DNA of 64,000 nucleotides. Source: Haematococcus lacustris (Eukaryota; Chlorophyta; Chlorophyceae; Chlamydomonadales; Haematococcaceae). The notes beneath the pieces are model-generated. The model did not search any database and was not told where the DNA came from. It was given only the letters and a program-made list of their open reading frames with translations. Below, in pieces: positions 22,001 through 34,234 of this stretch. A program made the position numbers and the translations under genes. Every line of letters starts with the position of its first letter. Within the stretch, counting starts at the first letter, position 1. The stretch covers positions 10,842,616 to 10,906,615 of the forward strand of contig JASKMD010000026.1 of the NCBI GenBank assembly GCA_030144725.1. The letters are read 5' to 3'.

Positions 22001-25000
22001 CAGCAGCGTTGGCAGCAGCGGCAGCAGCATGGCCATAAGTATTAACAGCAGCAGCAGCACCCCCTCCCACTCCCTCCCTCCCCCCTCACTCACTTCTTCT
22101 CACTCATCCTCACTCCCCTCCCACCATCCTCCTCTGTGCTCCTCTGCCACCGCCGGCAGCATCCAGGGCTCAGCCGAACCCGTGCTGGACTTGTCCCAAT
22201 CCTACATCGTGCAAACCTTTCTCGTCGGCAACACCAACAACCTGACCGGCAGCCTGTATGGCCAGTCCGGGTAAGCAAGGGCAAGGGCAGGAGAGCAGAT
22301 GGTGGCATACAGAGCGTACACAGATAAGCACCTAAGTTGAGACAATTTGACACGGGGGTGGGCATAACTCATCACTTGCTTGGATGAAACGAATGCAACT
22401 CTTATCCTTGGAGAGATCTAGAAGTCCTCTAGCTGCCGATGATCAGATGGGAGTCCTAACCCTGACCCTAACCCCGCTAGGGAGAGGAGGCTGGGAGGCT
22501 GAGAGGCACAATCCCTACCATCCAGGTTGGGAAGGCAGCTGGGTCAAGCAGGGGTTGGTTGGTGAGGCGGCAGCAAACTGCTGTTGGTGGCGGTGTAGCT
22601 GGCAAGCTGATGATGTCAGGGGTGGTACGCTGCTCACACTGGAGGCTGGGAGGCTGCTCACACAGTCCCTGCTGCTGCTCTGCCGTGGCCTCAGGCGGTT
22701 GGTGGACCGCTTTGGCAACCTGCTCCACCAGCCCTCCTTCAATGCCCAGATGCTGGTGGGTGTGGGGGCAGGCTCATTCGGGTCGGGCGGCGCTGGGGTC
22801 AAGCTGTGGTCAACCGGGTGCTCAGCCTCAACATCTGCACCTGCATCGCATCAACAGCAACACAGCATTACCACGGCCATAACAAAGTTTGAAAGGCATC
22901 TGCATTGCATCAACAGCAACACAGCATTACCACGGCCATAACAAAGTTTGAAAGGCATCTGCATTGCATCAACAGCAACACATCATTACCACGGCCATAA
23001 CAAAGTTTGAAAGGCATCTGCATTGCATCAACAGCAACACATCATTACCACGGCCATAACAAAGTTTGAAAGGCATCTGCATTGCATCAACAGCAACACA
23101 TCATTACCACGGCCATAACAAAGTTTGAAAGGCATCTGCATTGCATCAACAGCAACACATCATTACCACGGCCATAACAAAGTTTGAAAGGCATCTGCAT
23201 TGCATCAACAGCAACACATCATTACCACGGCCATAACAAAGTTTGAAAGGCATCTGCATTGCATCAACAGCAACACATCATTACCACGGCCATAACAAAG
23301 TTTGAAAGGCATCTGCATTGCATCAACAGCAACACATCATTACCACGGCCATAACAAAGTTTGAAAGGCATCTGCATTGCATCAACAGCAACACATCATT
23401 ACCACGGCCATAACAAAGTTTGAAAGGCATCTGCATTGCATCAACAGCAACACATCATTACCACGGCCATAACAAAGTTTGAAAGGCATCTGCATTGCAT
23501 CAACAGCAACACATCATTACCACGGCCATAACAAAGTTTGAAAGGCATCTGCATTGCATCAACAGCAACACATCATTACCACGGCCATAACAAAGTTTGA
23601 AAGGCATCTGCATTGCATCAACAGCAACACATCATTACCACGGCCATAACAAAGTTTGAAAGGCATCTGCATTGCATCAACAGCAACACATCATTACCAC
23701 GGCCATAACAAAGTTTGAAAGGCATCTGCATTGCATCAACAGCAACACATCATTACCACGGCCATAACAAAGTTTGAAAGGCATCTGCATTGCATCAACA
23801 GCAACACATCATTACCACGGCCATAACAAAGTTTGAAAGGCATCTGCATTGCATCAACAGCAACACATCATTACCACGGCCATAACAAAGTTTGAAAGGC
23901 ATCTGCATTGCATCAACAGCAACACATCATTACCACGGCCATAACAAAGTTTGAAAGGCATCTGCATTGCATCAACAGCAACACATCATTACCACGGCCA
24001 TAACAAAGTTTGAAAGGCATCTGCATTGCATCAACAGCAACACATCATTACCACGGCCATAACAAAGTTTGAAAGGCATCTGCATTGCATCAACAGCAAC
24101 ACATCATTACCACGGCCATAACAAAGTTTGAAAGGCATCTGCATTGCATCAACAGCAACACATCATTACCACGGCCATAACAAAGTTTGAAAGGCATCTG
24201 CATTGCATCAACAGCAACACATCATTACCACGGCCATAACAAAGTTTGAAAGGCATCTGCATTGCATCAACAGCAACACATCATTACCACGGCCATAACA
24301 AAGTTTGAAAGGCATCTGCATTGCATCAACAGCAACACATCATTACCACGGCCATAACAAAGTTTGAAAGGCATCTGCATTGCATCAACAGCAACACATC
24401 ATTACCACGGCCATAACAAAGTTTGAAAGGCATCTGCATTGCATCAACAGCAACACATCATTACCACGGCCATAACAAAGTTTGAAAGGCATCTGCATTG
24501 CATCAACAGCAACACATCATTACCACGGCCATAACAAAGTTTGAAAGGCATCTGCATTGCATCAACAGCAACACATCATTACCACGGCCATAACAAAGTT
24601 TGAAAGGCATCTGCATTGCATCAACAGCAACACATCATTACCACGGCCATAACAAAGTTTGAAAGGCATCTGCATTGCATCAACAGCAACACATCATTAC
24701 CACGGCCATAACAAAGTTTGAAAGGCATCTGCATTGCACCAACAGCAACACATCATTACCACGGCCATAACAAAGTTTGAAAGGCATCTGCATTGCATCA
24801 ACAGCAACACATCATTACCACGGCCATAACAAAGTTTGAAAGGCATCTGCATTGCATCAACAGCAACACATCACACACATCAACAGTACCACCACTGCCA
24901 CCTAGCAGCAGTAGCAGCAGCAGCAGCAGTGCTGCCACCAGTGCGTGCCATGACTGGCTTGAGGCAGGCTATCGCATGAGGCTGACTGCAAAGCAAAGGA

Positions 25001-26766
25001 AGGCGCTGGGAGCAAGGGCAGGGCACGGGCTGCGGACAGCAGGGCGAGAATGCATAGGGCGTGGAGTGACTCACAGCTTGGGCAGCAGAGCAAGGTTGGC
25101 TGCACCCGGCCTGCCTGCTGGCAGCTGGCGCCTCAGGCCGCTGGAACAGGCCTGAGTGTACCTGGTGGGCTCGACTCCACTTGTGCTGTTGCTGCTGCTC
25201 ACCACCTTGCCTCTGCTCCTGCTGCTGCAGCTGGTGATGACACCGCTGAACACCTCCTTGCCCGTGCCCGGCCCCTTTGTCGCCAGCCCCGTGTGGAGGG
25301 CTGTGAACCAGTGGCTGGACTTCACCCGGGTCATCCCCATCGCCGGCTGGTACCGCCTGGAGATCCTGTACACTGACGCCACCACCAACGTCACGCAGCG
25401 CATGAAGCTGCTGCCCCTACCACTGCCCTTGCAATTCTCGTGAGCGCAGTTCAGCATGGCGCAAGGGCACAGCACACATCAGCACATCAGCTGCACTATC
25501 ACAGACCACACATCAGCAGTGTTTGGTGCATGCTCGTCATGGGTGTAGCCTTGGGAACACATTCAATCCCCCTACCCCTACCCCTTCCCCTCCCCCTTCC
25601 CACAGCCGACCCACTCATGCCCTGTGCCTGCGTCCAGGCGTGCGGTGTATTCCCTGGACATGCAAGTTGTCCCCTTTCCCATTCAGAGCTATCAGAACCA
25701 AGGTAGGTGCTGGGTTACGCCAGTGCGCAGCTCAGGACAGGGTTAGGGGTCCATGCCCCAGCTGACCTTGTCTGTCCCGGTCGGCTGTCTGATACCAGCT
25801 GATGCTGGGAGGCTGCTTCCACCCCCTTTTACTGCTGCTCTGCAGTTCTCGGCAACAGCACCGCCGCTGGCCAGCCGCTGGCAGCCCTGAGGATTTGTGT
25901 GTTTGACCAGTTTGGGAGCCCCACCTACCTGGCAGACCCTGCAAACTTCAACAACAACCCCTTCGCCTACAACAACATCAGCAGTGCCAACATGACCTTC
26001 TTCAGGGTAAGGGCCCACAAGCAGTGCATCACACATGTGAGCAATGTGCAATGCTTAAATTTGATGGCCTTTGACCGACACATATGTGTGATGTGTGATG
26101 CACCCTGGGTTGTGGACGAGGCCCCATGTGGAAAGCCTTGGGGTCCAAGTTGCCTTGGGGCTGTGGGGGATTAGGTGACGCCACCACGGGGCACTACACC
26201 AGGTTCCGCACTTGCTTGCCCCACCGCTGGCTCCAGGATGGGTGAAGCAGCGGGTGGTGCACCTGCCCTGTTGCCGGCACCCAGTTCTCTGGCGGGGGCT
26301 GGTTCCTGCAAAGTCATGCATTTCAGAGATCAAGGGATGCTTGCCTGACCACATGGCAGGACTGCTGCGACCACCAAGGGGAGCCTGCTGCTACGCCTGC
26401 CTCTGCCTTCTCACTTGCTGGCTGCCGCGCAACCACACACTTACATCTGCCTACACCGCATGAACGCCGCGCTTGCATCACTTCATCATTTACATCACCA
26501 TGCACTTACATCTGCCCACCTGCTTGCTTGCTGCTGTGCAGGCAAACATCAGCCTGGTGCCAGGCCTGGCTGTGGCTGATGCCAGTGCTGTGCAAGTGGT
26601 GCTGACGGCCACCAGCCAGTTTGGCTGCGCACTGCTCACCGTCACAGGCCAGGCAGCCGGGCTGTTCACCCTGGCGCTACAGCAGGTAGGCTGGAGCCGG
26701 CTCTGGATGTGATGTGCATGGGTGCATGGGCTGCCAGCACAAACACCCACACCTTTATAAACTGAC

Positions 26767-26812
<46 letters not shown>

Positions 26813-27881
26813 TGTTACCAACGCCATCAGTCTGCTGTGTATCTTTTGCCACCATTGCTGCTGCTGCTTCTGCTGCCATGCCTGATATGCCAATTGTTCC
26901 CTGTCCACTGCCCATGCGCCCATGCAGCCATCCTTTCGGCAGCCCACTCGCAACTTCACCACCACCATCTCCATCCTCCCAAGCCCCCCGTCCCTGGCCA
27001 ACTGCTACGCCAGCATCCTGATCACGAACATGACAGCTGGCTCGCAGCTGGCCTACGGCTCCATGGTGCTGAGGGACCAGTATGGGAATCTGGCCGCTGC
27101 TGCAGCCCCCCTGGCGGCCACTGCTGTGCCGGACAACGGCGGCGCCAACATCTCCCTCCCTTACCAGGCAAGCTGTGGGAGGAAGATGGTGTGAGCGCTA
27201 GGTGCCCTTAAGTGTGAACCAACCACTACCTCCTACTCTGCAGTAGGGACTTTATTGGGTGCGTCTGGTTCAAGGCTTTTCCTCTGACAACTGCTGCGCT
27301 GCTCATATGAGCTGGCACGGCATGGGGGCACTGTGTCAGGCGTTGTTTTCAAATGGGAACGTGCAGCATTCACAACAGGTGCAGCTGCAGTACTAGGTAT
27401 CCGCTGGTAGGCTCACACTTGCAGTGGAGTCTTGAGGCATGCAGGAGCAGCAGCAGACCGGCATCATCGGGTGCATGGCATCATTGCTTGCAGGTCATGT
27501 CCTCCTCGCCTTACAACTTGAGCTACGTGTTCAGCCTGGCGCGGCTGGAGCAGGCGGGTGGTTATCAGCTGTTCTTCACCTACGACGCCGTGGTTGTTGC
27601 CAACGGCAGCGCCCGGATGTTGGTAGCACACACGCCGGCAGTGTCGGCAGTGTACAGCCGGGTGTTAGGATACGGGGCCGGGACGCCGTACGCGGATGAC
27701 GGCAGCCCACCTTCGCAAGTGCTCACGATACTCACAGCCGGTGAGGGTTGGCGTGAGGGTGAAAGATGGACTAAAAGTGATGGTGACCCTTGCCAGCTGA
27801 TACCTACAGCTCTAAGCCGCTGACAATGTTGGTGCTGCCATTGCTGCTGCCATGCTGCTGCTGCAACGCCTGTTGACACAC

Positions 27882-27912
<31 letters not shown>

Positions 27913-30900
27913 TGCTGACCTGATTTCAGGGGTGAACTACAGCCTGTCGGCAATAGCATATGATCCGTACGGCAACCAGCACACAGACTCCCGGCCAGGG
28001 TTCACCTTGGATGCAGGTGAGGGACGCCTCCCCTACGCCCACCCCTTCCCCCTGCACTGAGCCACCCCACTCATGCCCCACCCCACCCCACTGAGCCACC
28101 CCACTCATGCCCCACCCCACCCCACTGAGCCACCCCACTCATGCCCCACCCCACCCCACTGAGCCACCCCACTCATGCCCCACCCCACTGAACCTCCCTT
28201 CACCCGCAGCCTTTCTCGCCAGCTGTGCCGCCGCCTCCTCGTCCGAGCTTGGCAATGGCCGCACCAGCCTGACCTACCAGCTGCAGCGCACCGGCAACTT
28301 CACAGTCAGCGTGCTCACCGCATCAGGGGCGCTGGTCAGCCGGGGCCTGGTGGTGGTGCTGCCTGGACCCCTCAACACCACTGGCAGCACCGCCAGCTGG
28401 AGCAACAGCACAGCACCAGGTGAGGGGAGGCGGGAGCCCGCAGGGCCTGGGCTGTGGGACACAGAGCATGAGGGATGTGGGGCAGGGATGTGGGCAGGGA
28501 TGGGGCAGGGATGTGGGGCTGTGGGGCAGGATGCAGCAGGGCCTACGGCCTCGGGGCCACCTGGCCTGGGGTGCGGGTCACCTGGGGTCACCTGGGGGTG
28601 GGGTGACAGCTGCGGTGCAATACTACATGTCCTCTGCCACCACCAAGGTACCTCACTACCCAGCACCACAGGCCAGGGCTTCGCAAGTCATGCTCATGGT
28701 CCAGGTTCTGTAGCCTGTTTGCGTGGTTGTGGTATTAATAAACAAATGAAATTAGTAACAAACGCTTTACTCATAGTTTGCAGCTTCGAGTAGCTTGGAG
28801 GGATAACTGGTGCCAGACTAGGGCTCGTAATGCCACCACCCTTCCCCCCATTTACCACCCCCTGACCCCTGAGTACCCAACCCTGGCCCTCCTCTCTTGG
28901 TGTGTGCAGTGGCCGGCCGCCCCCTCACCCTCAACGTGGCCCTCAGAGACCAGTTCGCCAACCCCCTCACCTCCTCCCCTGGCAGCAGCCTGCTGGCTGT
29001 TTTGCTGCCCACCTTTGGCCTGCCTACATCTGGCCGCCGCAGCAGCCTGTCAACGTCCAGCCTGTCCCACACGGCGCAGCAATCACGCCAGCAGCTTCCT
29101 CTGCCCGTCAGCATGCAGGTCATGCAACCAGCAGCCGGGGCAGCGGCACAGAGCAGCAGCCAACTGTCCAGCAAACCTAGGGTGCTGCAGGTCGCAGCCA
29201 CCCAAGTCCCAGCCGTCGTGGCCGGCACCCAAACGGGCTTCGACCCCAGCACCGGGGTGGTCAGGTGAGCCCACATCGGTCCTGGTTAGGACTGCGCTGA
29301 GGGTAGTAAAGCCCTAAGTGTGAGGCCGGGCTGTGACTTCATTATCTCGGCGCGTCCGCATCTCATCCTTGCGCGGTCATTTTGCTGCCCGTTGCGCAGC
29401 GTCACGTTCAATCCGACAGTGGCGGGGTTATACACAGCCGCGGTGTACCTGGCCGGCGTGCAGCTGTCCACGGGGCTTCCGCCGCTGGTGGTGCAGCCAG
29501 GACCGGTATCCGTGCCAAACTTCCAAGTGACTGGTGAGTGCATCGCAGCAGCGACCGAGATTAGTCTGCGCCACCGCGGCGCTGGCTAGGCATGCGCTGA
29601 TGGCAGCATGACTGGCACCCCGCTGCTGTACAGGGAGCGCTACGATTGTGGGCTACGCGCAGAGCTTCAACCTGCTGGTGCTTGCGCGCGACGCATACAA
29701 CAATGATCTCGGTCCCGCGCCCCTCGCCGCTCGGGTCACTGGCGTGACTGGCATGCCAACTACCGCATCGTGGTCCTACACAGTCGCGTACTCGGCCTCG
29801 GTGGCCGCTAACATCTCCGTTGTGTGAGTCCCCCCCGCGCATGTTTTTCTGTTGAGCCTCATCGTGGAGTGTTTCCTGATCGGCATGCTGTTGCAGTCGC
29901 ACGCAGTCCTTACCCCGAACGTTAAACAATGGTTGTGCTATGGCATGCAGGATTTATCAGCCTGGAGTATTTGTGCTGACACCATTCATAGACAACACTG
30001 CCATCGGTCAATCTTGGAGCATCACAATCTTGGCGCCTCCTCCCCCTCCTCCCCCCAGCCCCACCCCACCCCCACCCTCCCCAGCCCCTCCCCTCCCTTT
30101 CCCCCCACCTTCCCCTGCTCCTCCTCCTCCCAGCCCCACCCCACCGCCATCACCCAGTCCCCCCTCCCTCCCCCCCTCCCCCACCTCTCCGAGTCCGACC
30201 CTCCAACCTGCCAGCCCACCGCCCTTCGGACCCCCCCAGCCACCTCCTCTCGACTCAAATTTGACCGCTCTCCCTGTTGGCATCCCATCCGCTCAATTGC
30301 CACCCATCCCAGCAACACCACCTCCCAGTTCAGGCGTGCAGAGCAGCTCAAGTGGCAGCAGTTCGGGCAATCGAGCGTTGCTGATAGTAGTGTGCGTGTT
30401 GGGGGCTGTGCTGGCACTGGTGCTGCTGGCCGTGCTGATGAGCAAGCGCCAACGAGCGAGCAAGCACTCGCGGCAGCTGCAGTGGATCGGTCCACCGGAG
30501 CCGTCTGCGGATGGCGGACACCCAAACGTGTGGATCAGCAAGTCGCAGCTGAGTATCGACGGGCGCGCGACGGTTGTGGCGGTCGGGGCTGGACAGACGC
30601 GGTCAACAACCGAGGCGGGATACAACCCTACAGCCGGGGCTGCCCTACAGACGCACTTTTCAGGCGGCATGCAACGCGCGCTGCTGCCCAAGAACCAGAG
30701 TCCCAGGTCTGAGGGTCCTTTGACCTTGCCCGCGGTGCTCGCGGGGATGACCACCGAGGACGTTCAACAAGTAGTGAACCGCACTGCTCCGCATCAGGGG
30801 TGAGTGTCGCAGGCGACACATCGGCGGCCCTTCGGCGTGGCTTTTGCCAGCGTCGATAGGGTGTCTGTGCACAATTCTGGAACGTCCTGTTGAAAAGCCG

Positions 30901-31144
30901 TGTGTGCTCTCCGTGCAGGCGCCCCGCTGCGCACAAGGCCTACGCCTCTTGGTTAGCGAACTCCGGACTGCCTACTGACGGTGCTGGCACCGCGCCACCG
31001 CAAAACGCATCCACGGCCGAGTTCGATTCCCAGTCGAGCTTGCATGCATCGGACGAGCGGCATAGAGCTGGAGCAGAAAAAGGAAAGAAAACCCGGGGCG
31101 CGACCTACATGTTCTGCAATCCCCTGGCAGGGCAGGGATCATGA
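19098..31144 (+). CDS. Large single-pass surface protein with filamin/Ig-like repeats and proline-rich linker
   Basis: 18 exons join in phase to about 1,419 aa: 19098-19551, 19808-20027, 21508-21579, 21935-22270, 22695-22755, 25231-25439, 25638-25702, 25846-26006, 26542-26685, 26928-27167, 27494-27740, 27930-28016, 28210-28419, 28910-29264, 29400-29533, 29634-29823, 29951-30799, 30919-31144 (TGA). The N-terminus has a short hydrophobic stretch (LSGLAVVWLG) then a Pro-rich region. Repeats follow with the filamin-type signature of a strand ending in a D-x-(F/Y)-G-N turn: LRDSAGQP, VDRFGNLL, VFDQFGSP, LRDQYGNLA, AYDPYGNQ, LRDQFANPL, ARDAYNND. Many N-x-S/T sites suggest an extracellular location. 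At about 1090-1160 is an SPPPP linker, at about 1204-1225 the membrane span ALLIVVCVLGAVLALVLLA, then a basic tail of about 194 aa. Filamin-like ectodomains occur in algal and plant adhesion proteins (GEX2 type); adhesion is inference. Confidence 0.82.
20051..21085. repeat. (CTCAC)207 array
   Basis: A perfect 1,035-bp pentamer array starting about 23 nt after the donor of intron 2 of the filamin-type gene. The antisense strand is (GTGAG)n, which resembles tandem 5' splice sites. The 412-aa TSPHL-repeat ORF across it is an artefact of a stop-free unit. Confidence 0.98.
22834..24873. repeat. 59-bp minisatellite, about 34 copies
   Basis: The unit contains GGCCATAACAAAGTTTGAAA and GGCATCTGCATTGCATCAAC. 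The period is 59 bp, read from a one-base shift per 60-base line. Copies are nearly identical; the first two have ACAGCATT where the rest have ACATCATT, and one late copy has GCACCAAC. It fills most of the 2.5-kb intron 22756-25230 of the filamin-type gene. There are no unique spacers between units, so it is not a CRISPR array. Confidence 0.97.
26771..26810. repeat. (TA)n microsatellite
   Basis: About 19 TA units in the intron 26686-26927 of the filamin-type gene. Confidence 0.95.
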
Positions 31145-31404
31145 CGAGGCCACAATGGCGAGGCGAGGCATGCACCATCAGACACAGGCTTGTATTGAAC
31201 CCGGCCTAACTTAGCTATGGCAATGAACCCAACAGTATTTACTAGTGGTGGTGTAGCGCTCGTTTGCAATATGACTGTGTGGCAGGCACCAGATGTGCTA
31301 GCAGTGGCCACCATCGCCCAGGGCGCCATGGTTGTTCACATGCAAGGCCCAGGAGAGTATGCATTAGATCACTGGGATCCGTTCTTTTGTTTGATCTAGC
31401 AGTT

Positions 31405-31409
31405 TGTAA
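31405..31409 (+). terminator. TGTAA poly(A) signal, filamin-type gene
   Basis: TGTAA is 261 bp downstream of the TGA stop, a usual distance for volvocalean 3' UTRs. Confidence 0.5.
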
Positions 31410-31508
31410 CGATACGTTGGCAACTGCTCCAGTCTGAGACACCCACCTGCCTTGGCCATCGCTGTGACAACAGTCGAGCCGACTGTCAAGGCTTGCTTAC
31501 CATGACTT

Positions 31509-31637
31509 CATGTTGAGCCCATGTGCACCTTTGTTTGTGCACCTTGCTTTAAAGTGCATTACAGAAAGTCCCGAACCCCTAGAGGGGGAGGGCGGCCAAG
31601 CAGCCTAACGGCTGACGGCTTAAGCGGTGTAGGCCAC
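31509..31637 (-). mobile_element. SINE-like short interspersed element, copy 2
   Basis: It matches 7473-7601 over 129 bp with about six substitutions. Flanking direct repeats are weak (TTACCAT on both sides), so this insertion looks older than copy 1. It lies between two convergent genes. Confidence 0.6.
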
Positions 31638-31936
31638 CTATCGTTACCATCAATGCTACCTTAGCCACCATTGCTATGCAGGAACGTGACCTGCCCCTGT
31701 GCCTGTCAACCGTGGGTGGTCAGCTCTAGGGCCCCTGTTTCCTGCTCCTCCTCGTCCGTAGCACACACCCCAAGGCACCTGGCTTACCCACAGAGCTGGC
31801 TGTAGGGGCACTGAGGGGCACCCGCCAAACACTGACCAGTCGAAGCGCGCGACAAGCCAGACCTGGCTAGTCAGCATGGCTCGACCTCGGGGAAGCAACT
31901 GCATAGCTGCCACGTAGCTGCCACTAGCCATGAAGC

Positions 31937-34168
31937 TCATCCACTAGCCGCCACTGCTTCTGCCCCTACAGCTTCTGCTGCCTCCTCTGCCCCTGCCTCC
32001 ACCGCTACAGCAGTTGGCCCCACTGCTGCCGCTATTGGTACCTCTGCTCTCCCTGCTGCTGCTGTCTCTTCTGCTGCTGCTGCTGCTGCTGTATCTTCTG
32101 CTGCTGCTGCTGCTGCTGCTGTCTCTTCTGCTGCTGTTGCCGACCCCACTGCCGCAGCCCCCACCTGACCAAGGGGCATGGCCTGCTCCCCGTGCTCCCC
32201 CGCCACCTCTGCGCCACCAACATCAACATCGAGCTCAGCCACCCCTGAGGCAGCTGCCCCCCCTCCCCTCCCCCCCTCCCCCTCACCCGCCTCTTCCATC
32301 ACCACGTCTGCTGCTGCTGCTGCTGCTGTTATTGAGGGTGGGGGGGTGAGCCCCCCTTCCACAGGGAGCCCAGGAACCTGGGACTCAGGGCCCGTGCGGC
32401 TGGGTACGGCTGACTGCCCCCCATCCTGGTCAGCTTGGGTACCTGCCTGTGTCTCTGGCGCATCTGATGCCATCTCTGCTGCTGCTGCTGCCACAACTCC
32501 TGCTGCTGCTGCTGCTGCTGCTGCTGGGTGTGCGACCGCCCCGGCTGCAGCCGCAGCTTCTGATGCCGGCCCTGCCACTGACTGTGCCCCAAGCCCCTCT
32601 GCTGCCGTCACTGATGTTGGAGCTGCTGCTGGGGCTGATGCTGGCACTGCTGCTGCTGCTGCTGCAACCTCGACCACTCCTCCTGGTGTTGCTGCTGCTA
32701 ATGGTGTTGCTGGTGCTGCTGAAGCCTCCGGTGCTGGCACTGCTGCTGCTGCTGCTGGTGTTGCTGGTGTTTGTTCTTCTGCCTTGGACAGCGGAGGTAC
32801 AGGGGCAGGAGGGGGTGGAGGCGGCGGACCTGGCACCTCGGCTGCTGCCGCCCCCCTCACAGCCGCTCCCCCCTGACCCGCCTGGGCTGCCTGAGGGCCA
32901 CCTGCAGTGAGCCTCTTGGGGGGTGGGCCCCCTGGTGGAGGTGGAGGGGGCGGGGGAGGGGGCGGCACGCAGCTGTCCTCCAGCACCTCGGTATCAGTCA
33001 AGGACCTGCGTGGAGGGTGCAGCAGGCCAGCCAGGAGCAGCCAGGGGTCAGTCAGGGTTCGAGCAGGTCAGCCAGTCAGAAGCAGCCAGGGGTCAGTCAG
33101 GGTTCAAGCAGGTCAGCCAGTCAGAAGCAGCCAGGGGTCAGTCAGGGTTCAAGCAGGTGAGCCAGTCAGAAGCAGCCAGGGGTCAGTCGTTCAGGGTCGT
33201 TCAGGGTTGTTAAGGGTCCGTCAGGTTGCGCCACAGGCGTCACAGGTCTCTCAGCCCTGTTGCTCTCACCTGTAGTGCAGGCGGTCGCCCCTGGCTGGGG
33301 CTGCTGCGGCCAGGGCTTTCACCAGGCGGTGCGGGGTGCCGGCCCCCAGGGCATGCAGCAGCCGCCGCAGCTCCTCCTGCTTCAGGTACCCACAGCCACC
33401 CCGGTCAAAATACCTGGGCAGGGCAGGGCAGGGCAGGGCGGCTACAGTGGTGGGGCAGGGGCAGGGGCAGGGGCAGGGGGGCAGGGGCAGGGACAGGGGC
33501 AGGGGCAGGGGCAGGGGCAGGGACAGGGGCAGGGGCAGGGGCAGGGACAGGGGCAGGGGCAGGGGCAGGAGATTCAAAGCCAGCAAGCACTTGGTCAAGG
33601 TCAGGATGTGGTCCTGACTGAGGCTGCAAGTTTCCTACTTAGTGTGGAGGCTAGGAGTGAGGGCAGGTGAGGGCAGGTGAGGTGAGGGCTAGGGCTGGGC
33701 TGGGCTTGCTTTGTGGGTGGTCCACAGCGGTCCTTGGAGTGTGGCGGTGAGGTGGAGGTCAAGGTGGGCCTCATCAGGCTGAGGGTGTCAGGTGGCCTTT
33801 ACCTGAAGGCCAGGAGTAAGGGTGTGTTGGTGACGGTGCGGGTGGGGCGGCTGCCTGACCCCTGGTTCGAACCCTCCTGGGAGCAGTGCAGGACGTCATC
33901 ACATGATGTCATCAAGACCCAGATAAAAAATAGGTGTGGGTAGGCAGGGCGGAGCAGGGAGGGGCGGGGCGGCACGTGAAGGCATGCGGAAGAGTGTGGG
34001 AGAGTGAGAGTGAGAGTGAGGGTGTGAGTGAGGTTGTGGTCAATAGAGGGGTTTCAAAGCTGCCTCGCACCTTTCTTGCCCGCTTGGAACTGGGTTCGTT
34101 CTCTGGCAGGACCTGTGAGGGTGGGGGTGGGGTGGGGGTGGGGTTGGGGTGGGGGTTGGGGTGGGGTG

Positions 34169-34234
<66 letters not shown>

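Larger units (their letters stand above)
31145..31936. other. Convergent 3' intergenic region
   Basis: This holds the 3' UTR of the filamin-type gene, a SINE-like copy, and the 3' UTR of the CCAR1-like gene. No gene was seen. Confidence 0.6.

Noticed and set aside
22834..24873. CRISPR array
   Set aside because: 59-bp units are head-to-tail without unique spacers, in a eukaryotic intron.
31937..33001. Plus-strand Ala/Pro or Leu-rich ORFs opposite the CCAR1-like tail
   Set aside because: They mirror GCT/CTG codons of the minus-strand exon, which joins in phase to the conserved EF-hand.
33850..33890. B-box-like GGTTCGAACCC in the CCAR1-like gene region
   Set aside because: No A box at a suitable distance and no T-stem pairing; left out of the features.
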